64,000 nt of DNA from Patiria miniata (GCF_015706575.1 NW_024037072.1:25607162-25671161); one strand, 5' to 3'; positions 1 through 14,138 are shown, counted from the stretch's first letter. Made by a program: numbers and translations. The notes: generated from the letters alone by a model not told the origin.

Positions 1-394
1 AATAACAAGAACAAAGCAATGGGATTTGATTCAATAAATCTTGATTGATGATCGTTTAAAAGAAAGTGCATTTGGTCATTAATTCCGTCAGGCATTGCAG
101 GTACTGAAGATCAAACACTTGAGACGCGTTTGATGTCGGGCCGTCATATGCTGCTACCTTGGGCGGTGTTGCCCCTAATTGTCCAAATCTTTTTGTAGGA
201 TGCTCCCTAAAAGCAGTGTAAAACGTAGAGAGGTATGGAGTATTTGTCTCTGAAGTGTTATGTGCTTGGAGAATTTGGTGCATTGCCATTTATCGGCTGT
301 TTCGGCAACTTGCCGAAACAGTCTTTGTTTTTGTTAAGATTTTTTTTCCCCCTTAACTCAACTGTCCAAAGGTTTCAACATCATCCATCAACCT

Positions 395-650
395 GCGATC
401 ACACTCCAATCCACACTTTCAGCTTTCCCAAGGCCCACGTACCAACATTCGTCACGGTCAGCGGGCGTTTGCAGTGGCTGCAACTATACACTCTGGAACA
501 GGCCCCCCCCCCCCACAGATCCAAGACTCATCCTCAATAAACTCATTCAAAACGCAGTTAAAAACATACTTATTCACACAGTGGAGAGCGCTTTGAAACA
601 CCCGTAGAAAGCGCTATATAATTTTTTATTATTATTATTATTATTATGGG
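395..650 (+). mobile_element. 3' end of a 5'-truncated LINE (CR1/Jockey-like)
   Basis: Near 455-500 one frame reads GQRAFAVAAT, like the GxRAFxVAAxxLWN motif at the C-terminus of many non-LTR reverse transcriptases. Near 540-600 the frame NSFKTQLKTYLFTQWRAL leads to a stop. This is followed by gcgctatataa and a run of attattatt, the usual 3' tail. A C-run at about 503-512 disrupts the frame. Only the dead 3' end is present. Confidence 0.6.
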
Positions 651-1280
651 GATAAGAGAGACCATTTCATATCAGGTGCACCAAGATATTTGACAGAAAC
701 ACGACAGAAACGCATCAGTCAGTTTCCCTATCCTAAAGCCATTCATTCCTTGTCATCCGTTAGATTGATTAGAACTGGTACGGTTTCTCTGTAAACGTGG
801 TTTGTCAGTCGTCATGTAATAGATTGCCATGTGGTTCACATCATGTGCATTGTACTTAAATGTCATATTGATGTCATTATGAAAACGGTTATGCTCACTG
901 GTGACATTTTAATGGTTCCGTCATGTTTTTACTTTTGCGGACGGCTACATTGTGTACCCAATTAGGAAGTTGCAGAGGTCGATTTTTTTAATTTCCAGTC
1001 ATCAGTAAGTGACAAGGCCGTAAAATGGTGTTATGTATAAACCTCTGAAGCATTGAATTGTCTTTTTTTTACCATGCACTTTTTTTTTACACAGTTTACC
1101 GAAATCCTACCTAATCCCCAGACGTACCCCAACAAAACCACCAAACTTAATCATTAAAAATAAGGCAACTTAACTAACCTATGTACAAATGTAATTTACT
1201 ATTAAAACCCAACCTACACATGTTCTCCTAGAATAGAACATACCTTACGAAATCACACCAACCAACACCATCCAATTCAC

Positions 1281-1352
1281 CCCAAACCAAATCATACCAG
1301 CCCAAACCACATCATACCAGCCCAAACCACATCATACCAGCCCAAACCACAT
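1281..1352. repeat. 20-bp tandem repeat, about 3.5 copies
   Basis: The unit cccaaaccacatcataccag begins at 1281, 1301, 1321 and 1341, with one variant base in the first copy and a broken last copy. It lies in a C/A-rich, G-poor stretch (about 1100-1440). Confidence 0.85.
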
Positions 1353-2640
1353 AAAACCAAATCCAAGCCATTTGACCTGCATGTATCTCTGACCAAACCG
1401 GATATTAGGATAACCCAGGCCAGGACGCCACAATCATAGAATTGATCACATTTTCTCTAATTTCTCTAATTCAAAACTGTTACTTCTGGACAGACCATAA
1501 CCTCAAGGCAACATGCTGTCGCCAAACTTGACACCAACAAGCAGCTGCCTGACTCAACATCATTAATGCATTTGATTTGGCCAGCTGTCTATCCATCAGC
1601 CTTGTTCCCTTCTGCTGTGTGTCTTCTCTTCCTTAAAACTTCACCACGAAGAGTAAATGTGGACATTGCACTTGTGTCTGGAGTGTCCTCTCGGTTAACC
1701 TGGTTCCAGTTAAAAAGCCATTTTGTGCAACGGTCTGAGGCTAAGATGTGAGGCTCGTTGGTATAGGTCTGCTATGAAAGACAGATCAGCATAAAGTTTC
1801 TGGTGCCGCAAAGTTTTTTTGCTTAAAGCAGAATCTGCTGAGAACCTGTATCAAGTTGTTAACATCATGTGAGCTTCTGAGTAATAATTAACAATTGCTG
1901 ACTGCTGTGATGTGGGATCTTCCATTTTGAACACCCGAGGGGTGCATACCGGTAGCACCCAAGGTCGAATGTTATTTACCTCTGTCTTGGATTGTTTGGA
2001 TTTTAATGTAAAAATAACGAAATCAAATAGCTGTAAAAACACAACAATCATGACAATCATGACAATCAAACGGCAACTCACATGTGTGTCGCGTGCTGGA
2101 AACAGCTGATCGTCTGCTAGTTTGCTGCTCCCACTCATGTGTGAAAACATGGTGAAAATAGTGTTGGAACCAATGATACAAGCGTTTTACACCGTATACG
2201 TACCAAACGTACAAAGTCATAGCACACTCCTGCCTCACGTGTACACCTGATATCCCACGGGGAGTGTGCCATGACTTTTTATAAACTTAACACGTGATCA
2301 TTCTAGGCCAATGAAAATACAGTATTCAAGACAGAGGTATAATAATGGTATTTGATTTGCAGAGTTATCAGCTTTTAATTGGCCTTGTTGTAGGCTTGGA
2401 AACTCAAGTCAGTTAATTCTGGCATTTATAATTATATTGGTGAAGGTAAAGATGCATTTCACATTTGATGGAGTGTGCAACAATGGGTGTACAGTTGTTC
2501 ATCAACTACCAGCTTTCTCTTTCCCTCTTACACTGATGTCATTTTGTGGTGATTATAGGCCAATAGCACTTTTTACCAATGGACTCATATAGCCCATCAC
2601 AATTATTACCCCTGTTCATCAGGCTATGAGATTTTTTTTC

Positions 2641-2822
2641 CTTCAGCAGCACACTGTAGTCTCTACCCTCACGGGTACTCATTTATACTCCTGGGTGGAG
2701 AGAGGAAATTGTAGTAAAGTGTCTTGCCTAAGAACTAAAACACCATGCAGAATTTGAACCCACGTAGCATGGCACTTTGGACCACAATTATAAGCGATGA
2801 GACCTTGCCGGTCCATCTACTG
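2641..2822 (-). mobile_element. tRNA-derived SINE, same family as 55340-55625, opposite orientation
   Basis: On the - strand it follows the 55340-55625 element: tRNA-like head with gggttcaaattctgc in the B-box place, then the body with ttgtagt, caccca and tataaatgagt. The ends are ragged. Confidence 0.65.
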
Positions 2823-5800
2823 AGCTCTGAAATACTTGAATCTTGAACAGCAGATGCCCTGATCAGTGATCTATCCAATTGACATTCTTCTTCAATTTAA
2901 TATATCATAATTTAGAGCCATCAATTGATGTATTTGCTTAATTTGTCCAATGAGTAAGTTGTACAAGAAATATTTTTGATCATCAGAGTGATTGACATGT
3001 TTGTGATATGCTGCTTAACAGTTTTAAACGTGGGGTATGGCCTCTTGGTGTTAAGATGCCAGACCCATACCGTGACAGTTTGACAATTACCCCATGGGAT
3101 GTTAATTTGAAATCGTTTATTTATCCGGTCTGTTCCAGATGTTTTTGGACGTGCACTTACATATTACTTCCGGAGTCAGCTCTCCGGACATTGACATTGT
3201 TCACAGCTTGGAATCTGACGATACCGCCAACTGGTCACGTCATGTCAGAATAAATCAATCTTGACAGTAAGCCTGCAATAACGTTCAAGTTTGCTGGTGA
3301 TTTTTAGGGGGTTGGATAGGGTGTGTTGAGGACATTTTTACAAGCTGATTTAATTTTTCCTGACTAAGTTGTTTGGGCTTCAGATTAATTGGTTGTTTTT
3401 TAATCTTTTTGCTCATGCGGGCTGTTCCTGCGAATAAATCTTGAATGTTCCTTTTTTGTGACATACAAAGTTGCTTCTTTTTTAAACTGTGCGCTTCCTC
3501 GTGTTCAAACTTAATTCAAATCTCAGCAATAAGTTTCTCCAGGGCGACTATTGAACGCCAGTTTGAAATGAGAGTAAACCAGCACATGTGTGAAAGTAAA
3601 CTCACTGATGTTTGAATAAGAGGATTGGGAGAGAATGATATTATATTTCCATCTCATGAATAATCCTGTACTATGCACCCTGCCATTCTGTACTTGTAAT
3701 TTACTTTTAACTAAATCAGTGATTCTTTGTTTCCAAATTATCATCTAATCTCCTGCACTTGGTCTTCAACTGAATTCAATAAATTCTCTTCCACACTATC
3801 TTCATGTACCTGCAGAACATTGCTGCATTTTAATTTTTATTAGTGATTTCATTACTCTGCTATCCTGATGCCATTCAAGCAACAGTGCTGTTTGAAGAAT
3901 CATCTAACTGATCAGGGGATTTGTTCCTTTTTTTCAGTTGAGGCTCCTGCATGGGCTGAAAACGCCAGCGATATTAAAGTCAGTCATGTTTGATCAGAGA
4001 AAAAGTGATATGGTGTGGGTTTGTGCTCCACAGGTTTAGACTTTTGTCTGGCCCGGGTGTAGAAATCGATCGAAGTTTAATATGAAAACTTGCCTACAAG
4101 GGCAAAACAGGAAACTTATGCTCCAACCCACGCCATCCCCTTCGTATTAGATAACAGTTTATATTGCCATTGCATTGTTGCTTGCTGACCACAAAATGTA
4201 ATTTTGATGCGTCAATATAAGTACATGTATATTGTCTGCACAGTGCACAGGCTGTTATGATTATGAGCTGGCATGTATTTCTGATCAATCTATTTGATAG
4301 GCATTCTAACAAACAACGTTTGATTCCTAAAAACATTTTCTTGTAGTTGCCAAGTAAACCTTTACACTGGTTATACATATAAGTAGCTTATCAGTTGGGA
4401 TCTAAAAGGGACGTTTGTTGAGGCTAAATTCATGTTTTTTTTGTATCTGTTGGTGTGTTTTTCTTTATGTATGAACTGTTTTCTCTACAGAACTCAGATG
4501 TCTCCAGTATTGTTGGCTACTTTGTTTCCCCCTCCCTCCATCCCGATTGAGCTTGTGAATTTTACTCACAAGCATTAACCCTTTAGCACTTGTATGAAAT
4601 TGTATTACATTGCTTTAACTCCTTCATTTATAAAAACATGGAGTGCTGGGGCGCGGTGTACGGAGTAAATGGCGGGGCGGTTGTGGGCACTTTGAGGGCG
4701 TAATGGGTGAAACAGTGTTTATAAAATTAATACTGGTTCATGTACATGTACGTCAGGGCAAAACCAAAAAACAGAATCTCATAATAAGAGTCTGGACTTT
4801 GTTAGCATTAAAATGGCAGATGAGATAAAAAATCAGTTTGAGCATGGTGTTCAGGTCAATGCAGTTGCATCTCTGTAGAGCTGGCACCCACAGCCACTGT
4901 ACTCATCACTGGAGTGGATTGCGAGTTAATCAGCTCCTTTCTCCTGATCGTAACACAATTAACTGCTGGATTTAAACCCCATAAACAGTCCTCCGGGTAC
5001 AACTTGCTTTATTTTGCCATGCCCCTTTATGAAATTAAGCTTCCGCTAAATACTTTGGCCAGTTAACCCCAACCCTTTCCCAAAAAAAAAAAAAGGGGGG
5101 GGGGGGAGATCAAGAGGGAAATTGATGGAATCCTGCAAGTGAAAAGTCTATGGTAGCTCCTCGCTGCTTGCTAGATTATTTAACTGCTGTAGTATCCATT
5201 GCCTGCAGCCTTCGTTCCTTGGGCAGATCGAAAAAAACCAAAATAAGATGAACTTTTCTGACATTCTCTGCAGCTTTTAGCACTAGCCGAAAGGCTGCAA
5301 ATCGTGCCGATCGTACGGCATGTGTACTATCTCAGGGGCCGAACATCTTGAGTTGAGCTTTTCCCTCTAACAACATTAATACTGGAATGAGGGCTAAGCG
5401 TCAGCCTGCCCAAGCTGCAAAATATGTCCCATGTGTGTGGCTGAGATCATGAATCACATAGGATGGATTTATCCACATAGTTATGTTTTCACCGTTCTGT
5501 CTTGTTTCACTATGCCAAAAGCTCTCTCTGAAGAATCTAGAGTGTAACTTTGGACCGGTCGTTAAGCTTTTGTTGCCTAGCCAAAGTGAAAAGACAAAAC
5601 ATGTACGTGAAATAATTTTGATAGAAGTACTTATATAGTTTACGCAGAATACATATTAATACTACACAGACTACATGTGTACGTACATGTATACAGGCAC
5701 AAAGTCTTTTATGCATTTAGGCAATGCATGTGGGCAAGTGGAATACACCAATTGGAAATCATGTGGAAATACTTCTCACATGAAATGCCTTGAGCTATTT

Positions 5801-6600
5801 GAAAAAGCCAGCATACAAATATATCGATAACCTTGTGCAACTGTATTCCCATTGCCATAATATGATCCACATTTATTAACTCTCCCAAGGAAGTGTACAT
5901 GAAGATGAAAACTTAAGGGACTCTTAATATTTGTAAATGATATGACGTGTTTCGTTTTTAAGCAGTTGACTGAAACCCCCCCCCGATCTTAGCTTCCTTT
6001 TGAGCAAAAACTGAGGAATTCAAGAATTTTTATATGGATATGCCTGAAAAAGTGTCTGTGTCACTTGTTATATTGACTTGTTTTATTTGTTGCATTGAAT
6101 TAAAAAAAAAGTTTTTTTCAAGAGAATATTCCTCTATTATGAAAGAAGATTAATAACAAGTGTAGACTATAGTCAGTGTACAGAGTAAATTTCCATGTCA
6201 GGAAAACAACCAGGCAATATATTAATATTGATTGTTGTTTTTTGGAAAAGCGTCTGGTCAATAAAAAATATTGATGTAATTAAAAATTCAAGTGCAAGGA
6301 CAATGATGAATAATTCACTGACCTTTTGGGAAACAAGGTAGTTGCGCATTATGCAGTGTTATGCCATCTTCATTTTTTACAAGTTGCTGGCCTGTTGAGG
6401 TCAGTTGGGGAAATAAAACTAATTTTTTTTTACTGTAACCCTTAACTTGTCTACTTTCCTGTTGCTTATGTACAAACCGAATTCAGTAGGATTAAGGGAT
6501 TGAATGTGCAGGAAAAATTTCAACAATTTTGTATAGAAAGAGAAAATGGACTGTCTACCCTGCGGAGGGTATACTGTCAATGACTAATTTTTTTTATTCA

Positions 6601-7240
6601 ATACACTGTGTCTGTTTCTCTCCATTTGGCACCGAGCTTGTTAGGGTCGGCTGCCTCCGTTTGGCACCGAGCTTGTTAGGGTCGGCTGCCAGTTCAAGTC
6701 TGATGTAGCAGCGGGCACCGCAACCAATTTATGAGATGAAATTTACCCTCGGACAACAGGGAGATTTAAATTGTTTAAACACTGTATACTCATTGTTGTC
6801 CGAGGGCTTGCGAACTCGAACCCAAAACCTCCTGCTTACTAGTGAAGTATGTCTGACCACTCGACCACCGAGCTTGTCAGGGTAAGCTGGCCGGTTCGAA
6901 TCGGATGTAACAGCGAGTCTGATGTACCTGTAGAAGCACTATGTACGTAACCTTGGTTAAGTACAGTGTTTATAAAATATGTCGGGGAAGGGCAAAACCC
7001 AATGTCAAATTCACATCTCTATGATGCAAATTCTGACCTGGGCAAGCTCGGTGGTCGAGTGGTAAGACATCTACTCTAGTAAGCAGGAAATCAAGGGTTC
7101 GAGTCCAACCCAAGTAAGCTTTTTATTTTTTTTTCTCTCAAGCCCTCGGATAACACTGAGTAAACAATGTTGATGAAATACGTCGGCGAAGGGCAAAACC
7201 CAATATCAAGTTTACATCTCCCCGATGCAAATTCCATCTT
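6601..7240 (+). mobile_element. tRNA-like SINE cluster with internal duplication
   Basis: At 7038-7112 a tRNA-like unit reads ctcggtggtcgagtggtaag (A-box-like) and gggttcgagtcc (B box). The same unit occurs inverted at about 6805-6885. The phrase tggcaccgagcttgttaggg is tandemly duplicated at 6625-6692. Flanking phrases such as gaagggcaaaaccca recur at 6985 and 7190. A related copy lies at 32290-32580 on the other strand. Scored as SINEs, not tRNA genes, because no clean cloverleaf can be drawn. Confidence 0.6.
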
Positions 7241-7596
7241 ATAATATGTTCACTAGATGAAAGTCTCAGGTTCATCAGATATATCAAATGAATTTTTATC
7301 GACTGGAGCATTTTACTCTTTTGATTGTGCCTTTGCATGGATTTTTGTCCACCTGTCTCCAGGGTCAATCCATTTTGTTTTTCTTGCGTCTGAGTCGAAG
7401 CCTGTCACTGCCAATTCAGAGAAGCTGGTGTTTACGGGCCAAAGGGTTCTCGGCGATATGCTGAGTTGATATGCTTTGCCCCAGACTGCCTTGCCCCAGA
7501 TTCGGTGCCCTTATTTTGTTATTTTGGCTGCCAAACAGAAAGAAAGATACACATGTGTTGATAAAATTAGACATGGAGAGTGTACCCTCGGCAGGG

Positions 7597-7877
7597 TATG
7601 GGCTCCGTGCACCAACAAAGGAGGGCGTTTTTGTTTTTGTTTTCCACTTTGAGAGCCCCGTGAACGGGATACACCGCATGTGCGTACTGGTTCACGCACG
7701 TATAGCGCGAAGTACGCAGGGCTAATTTTACTTTTAATTTGCACAAAGCCACAGTGCCTTTGCGTGAGCGTCAGGCATTGTCAACTCGTCGGTCATGGGT
7801 TACAATGTCTCTCCCGATGGGCTCCCCCAACTCTCCCATTCTTGCCGGTGAGGGGGTACATATGTACTGTGCCCATA
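7597..7877. mobile_element. TIR element, TATGGGCTC family, copy 1
   Basis: The left end is tatgggctccgtgcaccaac; the right end, gtactgtgcccata, is its imperfect inverse. The interior (agagccccgtg, gcgaagtacgc, aactctcccattcttgccg) is shared with copies at 13869 and 25213. No coding capacity. Confidence 0.65.
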
Positions 7878-7879
7878 CT

Positions 7880-8053
7880 CTTGAGTGTATGAGTACTTCG
7901 TCATGACTACGAGTACTTTGTCATGAGTCCGAGTATGAGTTCGGTAATTTTTTCTTGCGAGTACGAGTACGAGCACAGTCTCGTGAGTATTAGTATGAGT
8001 ACCAAAAAATGTACATGTACCTGAGTATGAGTATGAGTTTGAGTACGAGTATT
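7880..8053. repeat. Degenerate gagtay hexamer array
   Basis: Imperfect iterations of gagtat/gagtac run through the stretch, interrupted by two non-repetitive blocks near 7940-7955 and 8004-8018. Confidence 0.8.
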
Positions 8054-9874
8054 ACAACACTGGCAGAGTAGATGTCCCATTTTCTCTTTCTGTACAACAT
8101 TGTTGAAAATTAACTCTCTTGTTCTTACAGCACATTTAATCCTTGAGTCCCATTGATTTTGGTTTGTACCATTATCAAAAGGAAAGTAGACAAGTGTAAC
8201 ACTAAAAGTCACTCCCAAACTTTGTTTTTTGATTGCCTGGTCCTTTATTCTATACCAGTGAACAGCGAATTTGTGAACAGTCCTCTGGAGAGGAAGAATT
8301 GAAAATTCAATGTAAAGAGAGATGTAAAGATGTGTTCAGATCTTTCAAACTTTCCCCCAATTTGTTACAATCTTCCGTAAATCATATTAGTAATTTGAAT
8401 GGCTACCGGCTAGTTAGGGTACTTTTGTAAACTCCCTGTCCATTCTGTGTAGAAAGTACAGTGATTTACCACTGTGACTGTACATGTACTGGTATACACT
8501 GTGAGCAAGCGCTCACAAAAAATTTACAATGTCCGGGATCGTGGACATTATCGTTTGCGTGACAGTCTTAGGAGACAAATTGCTCCCAACAAAGGTTGAT
8601 GTCATGCATATGCCACTCTGACGAACGCGTCTATAAATGCATTGCACGGCCTCCTGAAACAAGAGGCTCGGAATACCATGGATGAATGACATGGTAAATC
8701 ACGTCCCACTCATAACGGACGTGATGAACAGATGACTTGGCCAACGCGAAAACTAAAAATTGTTTGAAGGACAGAAGCCAGGGCTGTTCAAAATCACCAA
8801 TGTTTACTTTGCATTTTGACATCAGGCACTGTAAGCTTACTGATCACAAGAGCATTTTTGGGGGGAACAAATTCTTACTGTGTAATTTCCTCCCACCCCA
8901 TTTTCCAACTCAACCCCACCCTTCCCCTAACAGTGAGAAAATTAGCAAATTACTGAGAAAGCAAATTAAACAGAACAGAGGAGCTCGTGGCCTAAAGCAA
9001 ATAGTTCCCTGGGCCCATACTGTCATTCGATCCGTGTCAATCTTGCGTGATCCTTGATGCGCATTAGGTTGTAGTGTTGCTGGCGCCACTGGTCTCTCAA
9101 GAATCGGCACTGTCGTAGTATGGCCAAGCACGCAGTGGCATATCCCCTGACATGCCTGCTCTGTGCAGACAATCACGAAAGACGACCCCATGGTTTCAAA
9201 TTCCCTACTTTGTTATCAGTATTATTACTTATTCGGCCAACAAATGAAACAAACACATTGACAAAACAATTACTAAAAGTAAAATGAGAGAAAGGAACCA
9301 TAATGTAAACAAAATATGACTAGACAAGTAACTGAAGGATTCAAGGAGAAATGCGCGTAGCAAATAAACCGAACAGCTCTTGCATGCAGTGCGGACTGAC
9401 TAAATTGGGGGGGGGGGGGGTTTAGAGGAGGGGAGGACTGGGTTGAAGGGGGGGGGGGGGGGTGGGGAGGGGGCAAGTTAGAAAAAGAGGAGATGGAAGG
9501 ACCCTAAACAAGGACAGTAAATATTCCAAGAGTGCCAGGGTAAACTTTAAGTGTACTTAAACACTGTAGCCCTAAAGCCTGCCTTCCAATATTCGAAATA
9601 TCTACGCAGAATAAATATATACAATGTATGTATGATCTAAAATAATCGTGTTTAAAAAAAAAAAGACAACACAATAAACTAACTAGATTTATACATGTAC
9701 ATAATTATATAAAAATGAAATTTAAATGCAAAATATGTGTACCTATAAAAACCATTAATTAATGAGGAGAAAAAAACTGGCAGGTAAACAGTTGTGAATA
9801 GAGATTAGATGAACAAAAATGTGCAGGGGTGTGCACACATGCCATTTTAATGTTGTTGAATCATGTTGAATCAC

Positions 9875-10061
9875 TTAAGCCCGGTTCATACTTCATGCGA
9901 ATGTGAATGCGAAACGAATTTGACGTCATGAAACATTCGCTGCGAAATTCTTCTGAGTTGAAAGATGTTCAACTTTTACGAATTCGCAATGCGAATACTC
10001 CCCATGATGTCACAAATTCGCGTTCGCTTTCGCTTTTGTGCCGAGCATGAACCAGCCTTAA
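9875..10061. mobile_element. Short TIR element bounded by TTAA
   Basis: The left end ttaagcccggttcatactt matches the inverse of the right end (catgaaccagccttaa). The interior is rich in gaattcgc/gcgaatgcg motifs and partly palindromic. No coding capacity. Confidence 0.7.
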
Positions 10062-10376
10062 CCCAGTATAAACTTTCAGGTAGCAAGAAGGGTATGTACC
10101 TCTATTGGGGAACGATGTGTTTTCAGTTGTCATGGAACTTTGTTGACTTGGCTCAGCGTTGATTGACGGCTGTTATTGTTAGCCGCTGTTCCCTAAAAAC
10201 ATAAAAATAGAATCTCCTGCTGCCTCCTGCTACTGCTCCAGCTGCTGCTGTATTCATAAACGAATTATAATCCCTCTATCCTTTACAATTGAGTCATTTT
10301 TATGCGAGTCCAACATTACTAATTCCTGTGATTGTTGTTTAATCATTGGCTGAATAACTCAATCTCTTAATCTCTC

Positions 10377-10900
10377 TTAAAGGGAATATACATCATTTGC
10401 TTTTGCTGTAATTTTCAGAAATGGATGGAATTGGGGGGTTGGAAATATATATAGCAAATATAGTTACACTGACTTTTTTGAGGTTTTGGGTTCGAAAATG
10501 CTATAAAAACCAAGAAAAACATCATTTTCCTGTAGTCTGGTTCCCTGACTCCATTTAATAAGAAACAGAGCAGTTTACATACATTGGGGAATTGTAAGGT
10601 CAGGGAACCAGTCTAGCTTGCTTGTACCCGTTCATAGGTGTGTAATCGATTGCAAACAAGTGCGATGGTCAACTGGGGCCAGTATTTGAAAAAAAGCCAG
10701 TTTTTTTCCAACGCTGGTCGGCTGATCAGCGTTGGAAATTGATACAAAATAACCACTTTTCTTGAAAATGACAGTATACCAGGTGCCATGATTTTACAGG
10801 ATGCTTTACACTGTCATTCACCAACAGTCCAGCAAGGTATTTCAAAATGATTTGGTAGTTTTATTTTTTGATGTTTGCAAATGTTGTATTTTCCCTTTAA
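10377..10900. mobile_element. TTAA-flanked TIR element, family 1, copy 1
   Basis: The left end TTAA+agggaatatacatcatttgc is mirrored by the right end gcaaatgttgtattttccct+TTAA. A near-identical copy of about 520 bp in the same orientation lies at 54779-55298. No transposase frame, so a MITE. Confidence 0.85.
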
Positions 10901-12706
10901 TTAATAATCTAGATTCATGACTGAAATAATATCACTGCCTGATGCGTTGCATTTACAGAGTAAACACTGATAGACAGCCAAAAGAAATATCTTTATTAGA
11001 AAATAAAACAACGGTATGGAAGGCAAATAAACCATATCTAATAACCATAATAATGACAACACATGTACATTATTTGGAGCATTATTTCCAGAAACCTACA
11101 GAAACTTACAGTAACTTTCCTGTGCTATTTTTTTCGAGTTTAAACAAGCAAAAAAATATGTTGTTTTAGATGCAGCAATGCAAAAGTTTATCGCCCATGT
11201 GTCTACTTTTAAGTGTAAATAGTAACTTTACACATTTCAAAAACAATTCAGGCATATCCCTTGTGCATCATGGATGCAAAAAACAAGCCACATTAAAATC
11301 AAATCTTCATAGGATTGAAAATGTCCAAAATCGACAAAAGTAGTTTTTCAGTATGAAATAAAGCATACAAATTGAAAATTTATTCAAAGAAAACAAATCA
11401 AACATGTCAACACTGGCAGAGCAACTTTAAGTTGTTCTTGCATCAGATAAAAGTTTTTCTTGTTATTCCACTTTTTCAGAGAGTAGTAAACACAAAATTT
11501 AAGGAGGAAAAAAAAAGAGAGAAAAAAAACAAGATACAACTGATACAACTGATACAACTGATATGGTGTCACAAGATACAACTGATATCAACCCTTTAAT
11601 TGTCACAGTCAAGCTGTATGGAAGTGTTTTGTCACCAAGTACATGATGAAACAAATCTAACGGTCCATTTAGATTTGATATTTGTTTAACCCTGCAGAGA
11701 CTAAAACCTTCAATCACGTACTACTTGCTGTTATTGCATTCACAGACAGTGGTTTATTTGGGATCCAGAGATGGTCATAGTTTTTTTGGTGGGGGGGAAC
11801 CAAAGTAATCCATCAACATCAATGGAGGGTTGACGACATCAGTATTTGAACTGTTATCACTAAAATGTTACTATCTTGATTATTTTTTTTCCCAATTGGT
11901 TTTGAGCTGATTTAAAGTAGCACTACCTGCGCTCTGCAAAACATTCAATTATTTTTTCACAATGAATTTCAGCTACTTCCCACCCCCTACGTTTTCAAAC
12001 TCTTTAAAAGTTTGCTGAAATTTTTTTGGGTTGCTTTTCCGCCTATTATGCACAAGAACAACATACACCTGAAGTATTGATGGGCCGGAAATAACTCGGA
12101 GTATGTCAAGTAAATATTCCATAACTAAACGTGGGTGGATATATTTTGCTTGATGTCTCATTTAAAATGGATTAACTTTTGTATTACTACAAAAATACCA
12201 ATTTAAAACAAAATCTGTAAATCGAAACAGAACCTGGAGAGCAAATTCTAAGTTTGGAAGAAAAAACAAAGGATTCTTGAGGATTGTAGCCTTTGATATT
12301 GATGCACTGTTTTGAACAGAAAATGCTGGCAAATCCTCTCGAGGGATAGTGTCGTGGGTTGTCAAGACTAATGACATTTTGAAAAGGTTCTCTGAGAGAC
12401 ATTTGGCAGTGCAATGCCCCTATGCAAATAACAGCCGTAGCAGTATCAATAAGTGCAGTGTGCGTTTTTACCAATATTGTTGACTTTACTGTTGCAGGCG
12501 TTGCCATATTAATTGCGTCGTTGCATAGCTTACTGCGACTAGAGTCAATGAGTTCTGTAAAACTTTCACCAAATTTGTACATTAAAGGGCGTACGTTAGC
12601 CAATTGTAACCCTACACTGTGCATTGATAGGGGCTGGGCCCAATTTTGTGCATTGTACTTGTATCTCTGCTTTCTTTAAAACCAACATTTTAAAAATAGA
12701 GAGTAA

Positions 12707-13599
12707 CAGTGGAACGTTGCTATTCCAAAAACCTTTATACCGAACATTCGGCTATACCAAACATCGTCCTAGCTGTAGGCTCTCGATTCTTGTGTACAAA
12801 ACGTACCGAAAATTGTCGTTGAAAAATGTCAACAGAAGAGCGACAAGTGGCTATTATTTCCCCAAGAAATAGAAGGGGAAAGCCACTCATTGCTGTAGGT
12901 ACATGTTCATGTAGTAAGCTCAAAAGCTGTTAAAGAGGTTGTGCAATGCTGAAAGTCATTTTGGTTTTTACATTTTTTTTATTGTAGAGTAGACCCATAT
13001 ATATCATAATGACAAAGTCCCATTCTTTTGTAATGTGCATTTATATGTTTATAAAACTGAAATTCATCGAGTAATTTGTTGGCCGGCGAGTGCATAATTG
13101 AAGTCAACAGTTTCGGGTTCTTTGCAAAATGAGAAAAATTGTGACGTAATAAACAGGACTCATTTATACTACGCTGCATCGGGAGTCCTGTTTATTACGT
13201 CACGATTTACTATGTTTTGTTTGCTGCCCCCAACGACGACTTTTACACAAATTGCACGTTCGGGTTGAAACAGGACCTGAAAAACAGCTCTCAAAAGTAC
13301 CTTTTGTACTCATTTCACGACAGACACAATAGTCGTTTTTGTTTCATCACACCTTAGGCTACATATACCCGAAAAATGACGAAAATGTCTTTGAGCATTC
13401 CACAACCTCTTTAATTTAAAAGTCGGCACGTGTTCAAAGTCGTCTTTCAGTAACTACCAGGGCATGCAGGGTGAAAATCGGAAGGGCACTATTTATTGAA
13501 AGTGAGTAGGGAGCAGCTTAAAAATCACTATACCGAACGATTGCTATTATGAACAATTGCTGTGGATCCCGCGATGTTCGTGATAGCGGCGCTACACTG
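12707..13599. mobile_element. Pogo/Tigger-like TIR element with a nested fold-back insertion
   Basis: The left end reads cagtggaacgttgctat. The right end, inverted, reads cagtgtagcgccgctat. Both are followed by ctataccgaac-type text, typical of pogo-family Tc1/mariner elements. A separate fold-back element (12930-13414) sits inside it. The remaining ~400 bp have no transposase, and no clean TA duplication was confirmed. Confidence 0.5.
12930..13414. mobile_element. Fold-back element, family 2, copy 1 (TTAA-flanked)
   Basis: The ends are TTAA+agaggttgtg and cacaacctct+TTAA. The centre carries cctgtttattacgtcacg facing its inverse. Its right arm closely matches the copy at 27835-28327; its left arm is more diverged. 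Confidence 0.8.
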
Positions 13600-13868
13600 T
13601 GTACATGTAAACCTACCAGTACTTGTTTTTTGTTTACCAACTTCCTTGTTTCTGCTCCCCTGTCATTTCGCCTTTGAGAAAGACACCTTCTAGTGTCAAC
13701 GTCCAGCGCTCTACATGTATCTAACTGTTTTATTTGTATATTTCAGGTCAATCCAGTCAGTAAGCAGGTTGCAGCAGTTTTATTCATTTTTCATCAAACC
13801 AAAATTAACAGAAAACGTTTAACTTAAAAAGTGTGCTATTTGGAATATTGAAGTGACAAATGCACCTC

Positions 13869-14138
13869 TATGGGCTCAGTGCCCCAACAAAAGAGGGCGC
13901 GTTTTACCACTTTTGAGAGCCCCGTGGACAGGACGCACTGTGCGTACTGTAATGTGCTGGTTCCCACGCGAAGTACGCACGACTTCCTGAATGTGCCAAA
14001 GCTATTAGCCAGACTAATCCCTGCCCCCAATAACTTTGGATCATTCGAAATACGCAGTGGATGGACCGGGAACCAGTCTAGGTCTCCCCCAACTCTCCTT
14101 TTCTGGCCGTTGAAGGAGTACTTGTGCACGGAGCCATA
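13869..14138. mobile_element. TIR element, TATGGGCTC family, copy 2
   Basis: The left end tatgggctcagtgccccaac pairs with the inverse of the right end, tgcacggagccata. It shares gagggcgcgtt, gagagccccgtg, gcgaagtacgcac and aactctcc with copy 1. The 125-aa and 123-aa open frames on its two strands are incidental. Confidence 0.65.

Noticed and set aside
3936..3982. Possible short exon after a cttttttttcag-type acceptor
   Set aside because: The frame is short, no proper donor follows, and it resembles no PARP1 segment.
12187..12624. 145-aa open frame on the - strand
   Set aside because: No recognised domain or hydrophobic pattern; it overlaps other short frames in repeat-rich DNA. It could be an unknown exon, but nothing supports it.
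13553..13580. Possible PARP1 linker exon, because a frame reads AVDPA
   Set aside because: It is part of the inverted terminal region of the pogo-like element; the surrounding frame does not match PARP1.
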